64,000 bases of DNA from Bythopirellula sp. Its GTDB lineage: Bacteria > Planctomycetota > Planctomycetia > Pirellulales > Lacipirellulaceae. The stretch lies in NCBI GenBank assembly GCA_028285205.1, contig JANQQA010000252.1, positions 1 through 64,000 of the forward strand. The letters run 5' to 3'. Within the stretch, counting starts at the first letter, position 1. The number at the start of each line of letters is the position of its first letter. The notes under the pieces were generated by a model. It saw only the letters and a list, made by a program, of their open reading frames with translations, ran no database searches and was not told the DNA's origin. Below, piece after piece: positions 26,364 to 35,093 of this stretch. A program made the position numbers and the translations under genes.

Positions 26364-28679
26364 TTAGGAATCCACCGTTTCAACCGGCTCGGTAATAGGT
26401 TCGTGAGAAGAGATAGCGCGGCTCTTCTTGCGATTTCGATTCTCAAGCGCCGGCTCGGATTCACCGTACGCAATGTCGCTGTAGCCGCCTGAAGAGTAAC
26501 CGTACGACCCATAACCATAGCCGTATCCCGAGGCGTAGTTTGACTGCTTGCGGCCGGGGACTGCGTTGACGACCACCCCAAGGCGCTGGGCACGCACGCG
26601 CCACAGCTCGTCTCTGGCAGCCAGACTCAGGCGGCGTGTCGACCGGTCGGCTCGCAGCACCAAGATGGTCGCTTCGGTCTGGGCGGCGATCACACGAGCA
26701 TCCGCAACCGGCATCACCGGCGGCGCATCGATGATAATCTTGTCAAACTTGGTTCTCAGCGATTCCAGGAACTCGGCAAAGAAACCGTTATTCAGCAACT
26801 CGACCGGATTAGCAGGCCGCGAACCACAGGGCAGCAGGCTGAGCGTGCTGACCTCGGTTTCCAATATCAACTCTTCGGGCGGTTGGCGTTCAGCCAGCAC
26901 TGCAGAGAGGCCACGTTCCGGGGTGAACTTGAAGATCTCATGCTGCTTGGGCTTGCGCATGTCGGCATCGATCAACAGCACGCGCTGATCCGCCTGCGCC
27001 ATGACCAGCGCCAGGTTGCTGGCCACGGTGCTTTTTCCATCGCCGGGTGAGGGCGAAGTAACCGTAATGATGCTGGCTTCGTCGCGTGTGAGCCCGAAGT
27101 GGATCGCAGTTCGCAAAGTGCGAAACGATTCGGCGGCAACCGAATGCGGTTTTTCTACAACGATTCTACCGGTGAGGTGCCGATTGTCTCGATCATTGGA
27201 GATGGGCAGTGCACCAAGTACCGGCAACTGCAAAGCCGCACTAATCTCGTCAATGGATTTCAATCGATGGTCAAGCAGATCACGTAGCCAAGCCAGGCCA
27301 AAACCGCACAAACCTCCCAGAAAGGCGCCAATGGCCAAGAATCGAAGGCGGTTTGGATAGCTGGGCTCTAATGCCGGCAACGCGGTATCCATAACGCTAA
27401 CGCTCATATCACCCACATCCACATTCCGAGTAAGTTCCACCTCGCTGATTCTAGAATCGAGAGCATCAACCTGCCGAGTCGTGCGTTCCACGTCAGCTTC
27501 CAACGTCGCCAGCTTTGCCGCGAGCAAATTGACTTCCATTGCACGCACGTACTCGGTATCATGACTCCGTTGTAATTCCTCACGCTGTTGTTCCAGCAGC
27601 TGGTACTCTTGGGCGATTCGCTCCACATACGCGGCTACAATCGTATCTTTGCGTTCCTCGATGGCGTCCTTTTGATCTGCCAGCCGCTGCGTCAAATCAG
27701 CCTTCGACTTCAACGCTAGCTTCACTCGGAAGTGTCCGTCTCCCCAGTTGGCGCGGAGGGCGTTGATTTCGCGGTCGACCTCTTGAATCTGCTGTTCGAT
27801 GCCGAGCTGCAGCTGTTCTTCGACGCGGATATCCTGGGCCGCACTCCTCTGGCTACTCGCTAGTTCTAACAGGAAGGGGCGTAAACTGGGCTTCTCAAGC
27901 ATGTCCTGAGTGCGATTGTGTCGAGCCTTCGCATCCAGCAACGCCAATTCTACGCGATCCAATTCCTCGGCAATCGCAGCGAAGCGCTTGCTGATCACGT
28001 TCTCTTCACCAACCTGCACTGCCAGTGCTTTGTGCATTTTTCGAAAATCCGCCAGACCGTCAATTCGTTCCTGTAATTCACGATCGCGTCGCCGCTTCTC
28101 GTCCAATAGAATCTCGAGTATGTCTTTGGTCTCGTCAGTTCGCTTTTCAGCATATTCGAAACGGTACGCCTCCACGATTGAGTTCACCAGCTGCGCAGCG
28201 TCGTTGCGATTGGGCAACTCGATATAGACATTGATTATGTCGTCCAGCTTGCCCACTTCGACCTCAAGTTCATTTCTCAGTAAGCCCACTGGATTCTCAA
28301 CGACGCGCAACGTGTCGAGGTCCTTGTTTGCCGGGTCATCTGCGACGGCGGCGAGTACTTCAGTCGACCGAATCAACTCTGCTTGGGTGTAGAGGAAATT
28401 TTTGGAGCCGTTGCTTAGATCGAAATCACCGCTTAGAATCTTAGGCATATTTCGCTCGACATAGATTCGCGATACGCTCGTGTATCGTGGCTCAACACGT
28501 TGCAGTACGATCCACGCCACACCGATTCCAAGTAGGACGGTAAGCATCAATAACCATCGAGCCTGCCAGGCGACGGCCAGCAAATCGGTCTGCACTGTCC
28601 CAGTGTTGCTTTCGGGCGCACTGGGAACCAGATCGGGATCCAAAGGCGAATTAGCCTCGTATTCGACAAGCGACGACAT
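26364..28679 (-). CDS. Wzc-like polysaccharide co-polymerase and bacterial tyrosine kinase (GNVR + BY-kinase)
   Basis: ATG 28679 is chosen because it starts right before a normal cytoplasmic N-terminus; longer in-frame starts add an unlikely segment. A first membrane helix (WLLMLTVLLGIGVAWIVL, about residues 45-63) is followed by a Wzz domain, long coiled coils (about 165-420), the second helix (FLAIGAFLGGLCGFGLAWL) and a kinase domain with Walker A (PSPGDGKSTVASNLA, about residue 543), Walker A' (VLLIDADMRKPKQH) and Walker B (FDKIIIDAPPVMPVADA). The C-terminus has a tyrosine cluster (SGYGYGYGSYGYSSGGY, about 713-745), the autophosphorylation tail of such kinases. It would control polymer length and export with the Wza-like lipoprotein. 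Confidence 0.96.
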   Translation of the reverse strand: MSSLVEYEANSPLDPDLVPSAPESNTGTVQTDLLAVAWQARWLLMLTVLLGIGVAWIVLQRVEPRYTSVSRIYVERNMPKILSGDFDLSNGSKNFLYTQAELIRSTEVLAAVADDPANKDLDTLRVVENPVGLLRNELEVEVGKLDDIINVYIELPNRNDAAQLVNSIVEAYRFEYAEKRTDETKDILEILLDEKRRRDRELQERIDGLADFRKMHKALAVQVGEENVISKRFAAIAEELDRVELALLDAKARHNRTQDMLEKPSLRPFLLELASSQRSAAQDIRVEEQLQLGIEQQIQEVDREINALRANWGDGHFRVKLALKSKADLTQRLADQKDAIEERKDTIVAAYVERIAQEYQLLEQQREELQRSHDTEYVRAMEVNLLAAKLATLEADVERTTRQVDALDSRISEVELTRNVDVGDMSVSVMDTALPALEPSYPNRLRFLAIGAFLGGLCGFGLAWLRDLLDHRLKSIDEISAALQLPVLGALPISNDRDNRHLTGRIVVEKPHSVAAESFRTLRTAIHFGLTRDEASIITVTSPSPGDGKSTVASNLALVMAQADQRVLLIDADMRKPKQHEIFKFTPERGLSAVLAERQPPEELILETEVSTLSLLPCGSRPANPVELLNNGFFAEFLESLRTKFDKIIIDAPPVMPVADARVIAAQTEATILVLRADRSTRRLSLAARDELWRVRAQRLGVVVNAVPGRKQSNYASGYGYGYGSYGYSSGGYSDIAYGESEPALENRNRKKSRAISSHEPITEPVETVDS

Positions 28680-29430
28680 CGGTGTGGCTTCCAAGGTGTA
28701 GCGTTCTCCAGCGGCTCGCCACCGAAAGATGGGGCGACACAAATTGGGGAGTCTTGATCAACCGCTCACGTGCAACCCCCATTCTATCCGCTGGGAGTGC
28801 ATTCGTCCTGGTTCGCCAGGTTTTTCTTTCCTTTTTGTGGCGCCCGACAGATTCGATGGAGGTGTTTGTAGCAATGCTGCCGAAATAGCCGGTTGTGCCA
28901 AATGCGTGACTCGAAATATCGTCAGTTCAACTGTACGGATGGAATATTCCGGACGGTCATTACAAGCGCACGCCGAATCACCACTTACTGCTGACACTTT
29001 ACCACAATTTCGGGCCTATAATTGGGAAGCAAACGTGGGCGGCGTAGGCATTCCATGCAGCTTGCAGGTGGGACCCCGGGCATGCGACCGCTCAGCCCCT
29101 GGGCTCGGTTGCAAGAAGCCAACCCTAGACTAAACTAAGTTAGATAATGATCTCCGTGAGCTGTAGCGTCAGCGATGGATCGGAAAAGGTGACAGACTTG
29201 CGGTAGCAAGCGTCCGTCGTTGGGGCAATCTCTGAGCACAATTCTGCTCCGACTGCATTGAAGTTACCCAATCAGACGGGCATAAGAGCAATAGCATTCC
29301 GGCTTTGGGGCATGTCACTGCGTGCACCCACGTGGACGGAGTCTAAAAAATTTGCGGCCTCCGCCTGTAACTAGCCCACCGAATTTCCGCCTCTGTCCCA
29401 CGTCCCCGCAATCCAAACTAGATACACCGC
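28680..29430. other. Divergent control region between the Wzc-like and NusG-like genes
   Basis: About 750 bases without a convincing gene. It should contain the promoters of both divergent operons. On the plus strand a good -10 hexamer (GATAAT, 29143-29148) has no matching -35; transcription from it would cross the ops-like hairpin at 29197-29211. A second weak promoter-like pair is TTGAAG (29258-29263) - 17 bases - CATAAG (29281-29286). The leader to the NusG-like gene would be about 145-275 bases long. Confidence 0.45.
29197..29211 (+). promoter_or_regulatory. ops-like element (CTTGCGGTAGCAAG) ahead of the NusG-like gene
   Basis: The core GCGGTAGC matches the centre of the enterobacterial ops site GGCGGTAGCGTG, and the 12-base alignment has 9 matches. 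It forms a small hairpin, stem CTTGC/GCAAG with loop GGTA, as ops does in the non-template strand. It lies about 220 bases before a NusG/RfaH-type gene that heads an exopolysaccharide operon, which is where RfaH-type factors are recruited. The same 8-mer also occurs once inside a coding region (59814-59821), so chance is possible. Confidence 0.45.
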
Positions 29431-30078
29431 ATGTTACGTCTACAAGACAATCCCCCAATGGTGCACCCCGCCGGGCAGCCGCTGGAACGAGTTTCAGGAT
29501 TGTGGACGGCAGCCTACTGCAAACCGCGACAGGAAAAGGCACTGGCGTGGGACCTCTATCGGCAGGAGGTCCCTTACTTTCTTCCGATGATCTACCGTGA
29601 GACCTCATCGGGCGGGCGTCGAAGGCGAAACCTCTATCCGATGTTCAAGTCCTACGTCTTTTTCGCCGGTGGGGAACGCGAACGGTTAGCGGCGGCAAAA
29701 ACGAACCGCTTGTTGCAACTCGTGGAAATAGACCATGCAGGCCAAGCCAACTTCCGTCAAGAAATCGTCTCTCTCGAACTGGCACTCCGAGAATCGCCAG
29801 CTGAGATCAAGCTCTACCCACAACTCGCCACGGGACGAAGGGTCCTGATCACCGGGGGACCGATGAAGGGCGCCGAAGGAATCGTAATCAATTCGGACAA
29901 TCCTACACGACTTTGGATTGGAATCACACTGATGGGGGCGGGCGCAACGGTGGAGATCCACGCCGATCTCGTGGAACCTGTTGCGGAAGAACTCAACCGT
30001 AGGCGGTCTACGAGCGGTTTCGAATTCCACGTCGACGGACAGCTGGTGCATTCACGGCAAATTATTCACAAGGCGTGA
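29431..30078 (+). CDS. NusG/RfaH/UpxY-type transcription antiterminator
   Basis: The N-terminal NGN domain starts around WTAAYCKPRQEKALAWDL (about residues 25-42) with PMFKSYVFF (about 70-80), both typical of NusG paralogues, and a C-terminal KOW motif reads GRRVLITGGPMKGAEGIV (about 133-150). At 215 residues it is longer than RfaH, with an extra tail of about 35 residues. Specialised NusG paralogues usually sit at the head of long capsule or exopolysaccharide operons and prevent premature Rho-dependent termination. Here it is the first plus-strand gene of the locus and divergent from the Wzc-like kinase. The ops-like hairpin upstream may be its recruitment site. Co-transcription with the dehydrogenase gene 72 bases downstream is likely. 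Confidence 0.92.
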   Translation: MLRLQDNPPMVHPAGQPLERVSGLWTAAYCKPRQEKALAWDLYRQEVPYFLPMIYRETSSGGRRRRNLYPMFKSYVFFAGGERERLAAAKTNRLLQLVEIDHAGQANFRQEIVSLELALRESPAEIKLYPQLATGRRVLITGGPMKGAEGIVINSDNPTRLWIGITLMGAGATVEIHADLVEPVAEELNRRRSTSGFEFHVDGQLVHSRQIIHKA

Positions 30079-30150
30079 TCATCACGCACGATTCAAACAG
30101 CATGTCCGACAAGAGAAAATTTTCCTCCACGAAGTCGGCTTACAGAGTCC

Positions 30151-31512
30151 ATGGCTGATATTCGACCAGATCAACAACGACCTGCCCTTGGAGTCGCAAC
30201 GACCAACGGAGCACCGGATGCTCTTGCGTGCACGGCTGTGGTCGGCCTAGGCTACGTCGGCTTGCCACTCTGTCTGCAATTCGCTCGCAGCGGCTATCGC
30301 GTACTGGGCTTGGACGTCGATGAGCAGAAAATCCAACACCTCAAGTGCGGCAAGTCCTACATCAGCCATATCCCGGCCGACGACATCGCGACGTTCGTCG
30401 AACAAGGCGTGCTGGACGCCTCGACCGATTTCCTACGTGTGGCCGAAGCCAGTGCCGTCATCATCTGCGTGCCCACGCCGCTGAGCAAACATCGCGAGCC
30501 CGACCTCTCCTACATCTTGGCCACCGGCTGTGCGATTGCCCCCCATTTGCAACCAGACACGCTGGTGGTTCTCGAGTCGACCACTTATCCGGGAACAACC
30601 GACACCGAACTGCTGCAAGTCTTGGAAGCTGGCTCCGGCATGAAAGCGGGCCAGGATTTTCATCTGGCGTTCTCGCCCGAGCGTGAAGACCCCGGCAACC
30701 CGAACAGCCATGTGGGCCGGATCCCGAAGGTGGTCGGCGGTCTTACCGAACAATGCCTGGAGCGCGCGGTCGAATTCTACTCGTCGGCCGTCGACGAGGT
30801 GGTGCCAGTCTCGTCCTGTCGCGCAGCCGAGGCGACCAAGCTGCTAGAGAACATCTATCGCAGTGTAAACATCGCACTGGTTAACGAACTAAAGGTCATC
30901 TACGCGGCCATGGGGATCGACATTTGGGAAGTTATCGAAGCTGCCCAAACGAAGCCGTTCGGATACCACGCGTTTTACCCCGGCCCGGGTTTGGGCGGGC
31001 ATTGTATTCCGATCGATCCGTTTTACCTCACTTGGAAAGCCCGCGAGTACGGACACAGGACCCGCTTTATTGAACTGGCCGGCGAGATCAATACCCGCAT
31101 GCCACACCGCGTGGTGGGCATCGTGGGCGAAGCGCTGAACTCGCACCAGAAAGCGATTAATGGTAGCCGAATTCTCATCGTCGGCCTCGCCTACAAGCCC
31201 AACGTTGGCGACGAACGCGAGTCTCCCAGCTTTACGTTCCTGGAAGAGCTAACCGCCAAGGGCGCGACTGTCGACTACTATGATCCTTACGTCCCTGAGA
31301 TCGGCCCCACCCGCGCCCATGCCGAGTGGGCGGGTAAGCGTTCGATCGAATGGATAGAAGAGCAGCTCCGCACTTACGACGTGGCACTGATCAGCACCGA
31401 TCACGATTGTGTCGACTATCGGCAGTTGGCTGAGTATTTGCCACTCATTGTCGATACTCGCAACGCGATGCATGAGATCATTCCAGACTCTGATCAGTTG
31501 TGGCAGGCTTAG
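30151..31512 (+). CDS. UDP-N-acetylhexosamine 6-dehydrogenase (WbpA/WecC-type nucleotide-sugar dehydrogenase)
   Basis: It has the NAD-binding motif AVVGLGYVGLPLCLQFA (about residues 29-45), the STTYPGTT and FSPEREDPGN motifs, the central helix block (EATKLLENIYRSVNIALVNE) and the active-site motif PGPGLGGHCIPIDP with catalytic Cys about residue 285. SFTFLEEL and the C-terminal VGLAYKPNVGDERESPS block complete the UDP-Glc/GDP-Man dehydrogenase family. The overall match is closest to enzymes oxidising UDP-GlcNAc or UDP-ManNAc to the uronic acid. The UDP-GlcNAc 2-epimerase at 48 kb would supply UDP-ManNAc, so the polymer may contain ManNAcA or GlcNAcA. Exact substrate is inferred, not shown. Confidence 0.94.
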   Translation: MADIRPDQQRPALGVATTNGAPDALACTAVVGLGYVGLPLCLQFARSGYRVLGLDVDEQKIQHLKCGKSYISHIPADDIATFVEQGVLDASTDFLRVAEASAVIICVPTPLSKHREPDLSYILATGCAIAPHLQPDTLVVLESTTYPGTTDTELLQVLEAGSGMKAGQDFHLAFSPEREDPGNPNSHVGRIPKVVGGLTEQCLERAVEFYSSAVDEVVPVSSCRAAEATKLLENIYRSVNIALVNELKVIYAAMGIDIWEVIEAAQTKPFGYHAFYPGPGLGGHCIPIDPFYLTWKAREYGHRTRFIELAGEINTRMPHRVVGIVGEALNSHQKAINGSRILIVGLAYKPNVGDERESPSFTFLEELTAKGATVDYYDPYVPEIGPTRAHAEWAGKRSIEWIEEQLRTYDVALISTDHDCVDYRQLAEYLPLIVDTRNAMHEIIPDSDQLWQA

Positions 31513-31636
31513 CCTGTTACAAACTGTGCTCTGGGCACTGCAATAAACCTGATTATCTGCGGCGATTGTAAGGCAACTTAATCTAAGTGAAAAGCGCAAG
31601 ATAAAAGGCCATACCGAAAGTTGCAGGCACGAACAA

Positions 31637-32572
31637 GTGATTAAAGCGGCATCTGAAAACGGTAAAGCACTTACTCTGGTGTGCCTCCTCACACTTGGGT
31701 ATGTACCTTTACTAACACTTCACTTTTGGCAACTGTGGCGGCAACCGCAGTATCAGTACTTTCCGTTTGTGGCAGCGGCTGCTGTATTCCTGACTTGGAA
31801 CCGTATCGGCACGTCTTCAACTGAGGAGCGGCAGGAACTCGGGTCAAAGATCGACCTCTACCTCGGGCTATCTTTCGCTTGGATAACTCTTGCGATCGCA
31901 ACATTCTTGCTCTCGCCATGGTTCGCGATGTTTTCCTTTATCTTCTTACTCGGAATAGCAATCCGCTACATAAAACGAGCATATGGATTAACAAACGCTT
32001 TCGGAATCTGGTTGACGCTCTGGCTGCTGTTGCCGCTGCCGCTAACTTACGACCAGAAATTGGTGCAGTGGCTGCAGAGTTTGAGCAGTCAGTTCAGCAG
32101 CCAATGGCTCGACATGTGTGGCGTATTGCATGTGATGTCTGGAAACGTCCTTCGAACTGCTGACAAGCAGTTCTTTGTTGATGAAGCATGTAGCGGCATT
32201 ATTTCCGTGATGTCTATCATAGCCTGCGCAACGATCCTCTCGGTCTATAAGAATCGGGCCTATCTACATTTTGTTTTGAACGTGGTCATGGCGCCAGCAT
32301 GGGCAATGACAATGAACATCGGAAGAATTACACTAATTGGAATATCCCACTACTACTTTGGCTGGGACCTATCCACTGGTTTAGCACACGATCTGCTAGG
32401 ACTGGCCCTTTTCCTCTGTACGTTCGGACTACTGGTCAGTGCGGACTGTGCCACCGAAGTTGCGCTGGCGCACATTGAGTGGCATCAGGTGTTGGACCGT
32501 CCTGGCGTACTTGTGAGAGGATTTAACCGCCTCGTATCTGTGGGAGATCCGCGCAAGGCCTTGGAGGAGTAA
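31637..32572 (+). CDS. Exosortase (PEP-CTERM protein-sorting membrane protease)
   Basis: It starts at GTG 31637. It has about eight membrane helices and the three conserved catalytic residues of exosortases: Cys185 in VDEACSGI, Arg230 in NIGRITL and His251 in AHDLLG. Exosortases cleave C-terminal PEP-CTERM signals in the membrane and are thought to pass the protein to a surface ligand such as the exopolysaccharide. Eight PEP-CTERM-type proteins in this window are candidate substrates. It may belong to the planctomycete exosortase type (XrtU), but subtype needs a model search. RBS-linked to the next gene 4 bases downstream. Confidence 0.93.
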   Translation: MIKAASENGKALTLVCLLTLGYVPLLTLHFWQLWRQPQYQYFPFVAAAAVFLTWNRIGTSSTEERQELGSKIDLYLGLSFAWITLAIATFLLSPWFAMFSFIFLLGIAIRYIKRAYGLTNAFGIWLTLWLLLPLPLTYDQKLVQWLQSLSSQFSSQWLDMCGVLHVMSGNVLRTADKQFFVDEACSGIISVMSIIACATILSVYKNRAYLHFVLNVVMAPAWAMTMNIGRITLIGISHYYFGWDLSTGLAHDLLGLALFLCTFGLLVSADCATEVALAHIEWHQVLDRPGVLVRGFNRLVSVGDPRKALEE

Positions 32573-32576
32573 ACTC

Positions 32577-33299
32577 TTGACTGCCTCATCAGTGAAATGG
32601 TTAAAACCACTGGCCTTAAGTTTGCCGTTTCTTGCCCTTGGGCTCTTGCAGCTCGTGCCGTATCTCGTTGCCCGTGAGCACTCAGCCATGGGCCAGGAGG
32701 CCATTCAGCGGGCAGATCGTATTGCTGCAAATCAACTCGACAATCTATCGAATGGGTGGAAAACCATCGGCTTTGAGGCTGTAGAACGATCCGAGGACGC
32801 CCCTGAAGGCCGCCACTCGCGAGTATTTGAGCTATACTGTGATGCCACTGCCGCCGAATCTCGCGTTTCGTTGGATTATCCTTTCATCATGCGATGGCAC
32901 AATTTAACGGGTTGCTATGAGTTCACTGGCTGGGAATGTATTGGCCAGAAAGTGATTAGCGCCGACGATCATCAATGGCCCTATCTCATTGTGCATCTCC
33001 GCGACAACCAGTCTCGCCGAGCGACCCTTTTCTACAGTTTGTTTGATCCCGACGGGGTCGGCATCCAGCCACCCGAGATGGACGCTCTTCGAAACATTTG
33101 GCATCGGCTACAAAAAAAGACGAATAGCTTCGGCTTGCTTCCGACCTATTTCCAAGTGCAGTTATTCTCACTAGGAATGAGCAATGAGGAAGAACTCCTT
33201 AAAACATTCTTGGAATGCCGCGAGCGAATTCGTGGGGCAGTGAGCGGCTCCACAGATACTAGATTTACCTTAGAACATAGCCCAAAAGACGCCAAATAG
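32577..33299 (+). CDS. Exosortase-associated membrane-anchored protein (EpsI-like position)
   Basis: The start is TTG 32577, supported by GGAGGAG 7 bases upstream inside the end of the exosortase gene. One N-terminal membrane helix (LALSLPFLALGLLQLVPYLV) is followed by about 200 residues presumably outside the cytoplasm, containing WKTIGFEAVERSED, LTGCYEFTGWECIGQKV and RRATLFYSLFDPDGVGI. The size, topology and position directly after an exosortase match the EpsI/exosortase-associated family that usually accompanies the enzyme, although I cannot confirm the family by motif. It has two Cys residues in the TGCYEF...WECIG region that might pair. It likely assists exosortase or polymer export. Confidence 0.7.
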   Translation: MTASSVKWLKPLALSLPFLALGLLQLVPYLVAREHSAMGQEAIQRADRIAANQLDNLSNGWKTIGFEAVERSEDAPEGRHSRVFELYCDATAAESRVSLDYPFIMRWHNLTGCYEFTGWECIGQKVISADDHQWPYLIVHLRDNQSRRATLFYSLFDPDGVGIQPPEMDALRNIWHRLQKKTNSFGLLPTYFQVQLFSLGMSNEEELLKTFLECRERIRGAVSGSTDTRFTLEHSPKDAK

Positions 33300-33599
33300 A
33301 CATCGGAAATGGACTCTGTGTCGGTGTTTCAGTTTCGGCTGTCATATAACCCAAGCATTTGCTCAATGCCGCTGCACCCGAGAGCAAATGCAATGACGAC
33401 CACCTCGATGCCGCGACGAAAGACCGCCGATATGGCAAATCGAAGTTCCGCTCCCGAGTGAAACAAGATTTCTAAACGCTAGTTACTTGGTCTCCGCGAT
33501 TATCTACAAATGAAAGCGGCTTTAGTTTCACTTAGAATTGCAATGACCAACTGGATCGTGCGCTTAACTTCCGATATCCAGGAGCCACTAGCGTAATCG
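33300..33599. other. 300-base gap with a 10-bp inverted repeat
   Basis: No gene is seen. GCATTTGCTC (33355-33364) and its exact complement GAGCAAATGC (33382-33391) form a hairpin with a 17-base loop about 55 bases after the previous stop. There is no T-run, so it is a weak terminator candidate or an mRNA 3' stabiliser. The flippase gene that follows probably still belongs to the same long transcript. Confidence 0.4.
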
Positions 33600-35093
33600 A
33601 TGACGGTTGAAAAACCAGCTTCGCAACGTTCCCTTGGAGACCGTGTCACTTCTGGAGTCGCTTGGAGCGGTATCGGCAATCTATTCGCCAAGGCCCTATC
33701 CGCCGCAACTCAGATCTACCTCGCGTGGCAATTGAGTCCCGAGGACTTCGGCCTGGCGGCAATCGCGCTGTCCCTTACGGGAGTAACACAAGTCCTGCGC
33801 ACAAGCGGGCTCCACGTGTTGCTGGTACGTTCACCTGCCCGCGGTTGGTTGCGCACGGCCTCCCAGGCCTTCTACATCGCCCTGTCAGTAAACTTGCTGT
33901 TATTTATCGCTGTTGGGCTTAGCTCATGGTCAATAGCGAGTTTCTATGGCGAACCGCGCATCGTACCTCTCATATGGATAGCCGCCGCCGTATTTCCTCT
34001 GGAACAACTTTCTCTTGTGGAATCTGCATGGCTCGTACGCAGAATGCGGTTTGGGAGGCTGACTCTTATTAACTCCGCTCAAATGCTAGTGCGTTCTCTC
34101 GGCCAAATCACACTCGCATCGCTTGGCTTTGGCGTGTTTTCTTTGATTCTTCCCACGTTCCCAGCCGTGGCGGTTCGCGTCATTGCGAACCGCCTTTCAA
34201 CACCGCGACTACCACTCCAGGGCCCCAATCCAACTACCTGGCTGCCCATGTGGCGCGACACGCTGATCCTCAATGCCAACAGTCTGCTCAACATACTTAG
34301 TAAGCATGGCGCCATCCTGTTGGTATCACTTGGCTTCGGCGCGTCTGCGACCGGATTGTTTTTCTGGGCTCACTCGCTTTCCTCACAGGTGGTCTACCTA
34401 CTCTCGAGTTCACTCAATGGGGTTTTCCTATCGACGTTCTCGCAGGTCAACAGCAATCCCTCGCGCCAAGGCGATCTCTACTCAAAACTAACGGGCACAA
34501 CGACAATGCTGATTCTTCCCGCTTGTCTACTACAGGGCCTGCTAGCAGAAGACCTATTTGCGCTCTTACTTGCCCCCGAATGGTCCGCTGGATCGCCGAT
34601 TTTCGCCATCCTATCCCTCGGCCTGATTGGCGAATCTTATCGGACGACGTCTCGCAGCCTGCTGATTTCAAAAGGCTACTACCAATTGCTACTGTTAGGA
34701 AACTTCTTCAATGCCGTAGCACCATTGTCCACCGCCATCTTCACCCTCGGAAGCTCGAACTTGACGTGGCTCGCTTTTGGATTCGCCATTGGAAATATCC
34801 TAGGTTCATCAGTGCTCACGTATATTGCGATAATCCATCTGCCACAAAGAAAACGCCTTGTAGCCCGCAAGGTATTCTGTTTGTCGTTAGCCGGTATTCT
34901 TGCTTTAACCGCTACAGTTCTAGTTCGTTTCGTCGTGGACGCGTTCTGGCCTCGCCTGCTTGCCAGCGGAGCTACGTTTATGATCGCGTACATGGCTGCC
35001 GTCCGTCTATTCTGCGCTGAGGACTTCCTGCTCGTGGTAGATCGCATCTCCCGTTTCGCCCGCTTACCAGCGATTTCCACTGCAGCACGATAA
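33600..35093 (+). CDS. Wzx-type oligosaccharide flippase (MOP superfamily)
   Basis: This 497-residue protein has about 12-14 predicted membrane helices. The N-terminus (GDRVTSGVAWSGIGNLFAKALSAATQIYLAWQLSPEDFGLAA) is typical of polysaccharide transporters of the RfbX/MurJ-like Wzx group, with the LSPEDFG motif strongly conserved. Such proteins flip lipid-linked repeat units across the inner membrane. Its stop codon shares a base with the start of the next gene (TAATG), so it is translationally coupled with the polymerase-like gene. Confidence 0.9.
   Translation: MTVEKPASQRSLGDRVTSGVAWSGIGNLFAKALSAATQIYLAWQLSPEDFGLAAIALSLTGVTQVLRTSGLHVLLVRSPARGWLRTASQAFYIALSVNLLLFIAVGLSSWSIASFYGEPRIVPLIWIAAAVFPLEQLSLVESAWLVRRMRFGRLTLINSAQMLVRSLGQITLASLGFGVFSLILPTFPAVAVRVIANRLSTPRLPLQGPNPTTWLPMWRDTLILNANSLLNILSKHGAILLVSLGFGASATGLFFWAHSLSSQVVYLLSSSLNGVFLSTFSQVNSNPSRQGDLYSKLTGTTTMLILPACLLQGLLAEDLFALLLAPEWSAGSPIFAILSLGLIGESYRTTSRSLLISKGYYQLLLLGNFFNAVAPLSTAIFTLGSSNLTWLAFGFAIGNILGSSVLTYIAIIHLPQRKRLVARKVFCLSLAGILALTATVLVRFVVDAFWPRLLASGATFMIAYMAAVRLFCAEDFLLVVDRISRFARLPAISTAAR

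Noticed and set aside
29322-29600. Reading frames overlapping the start of the NusG-like gene on both strands
   Set aside because: The NGN/KOW motifs fix the coding frame from 29431; the others are out-of-frame shadows.
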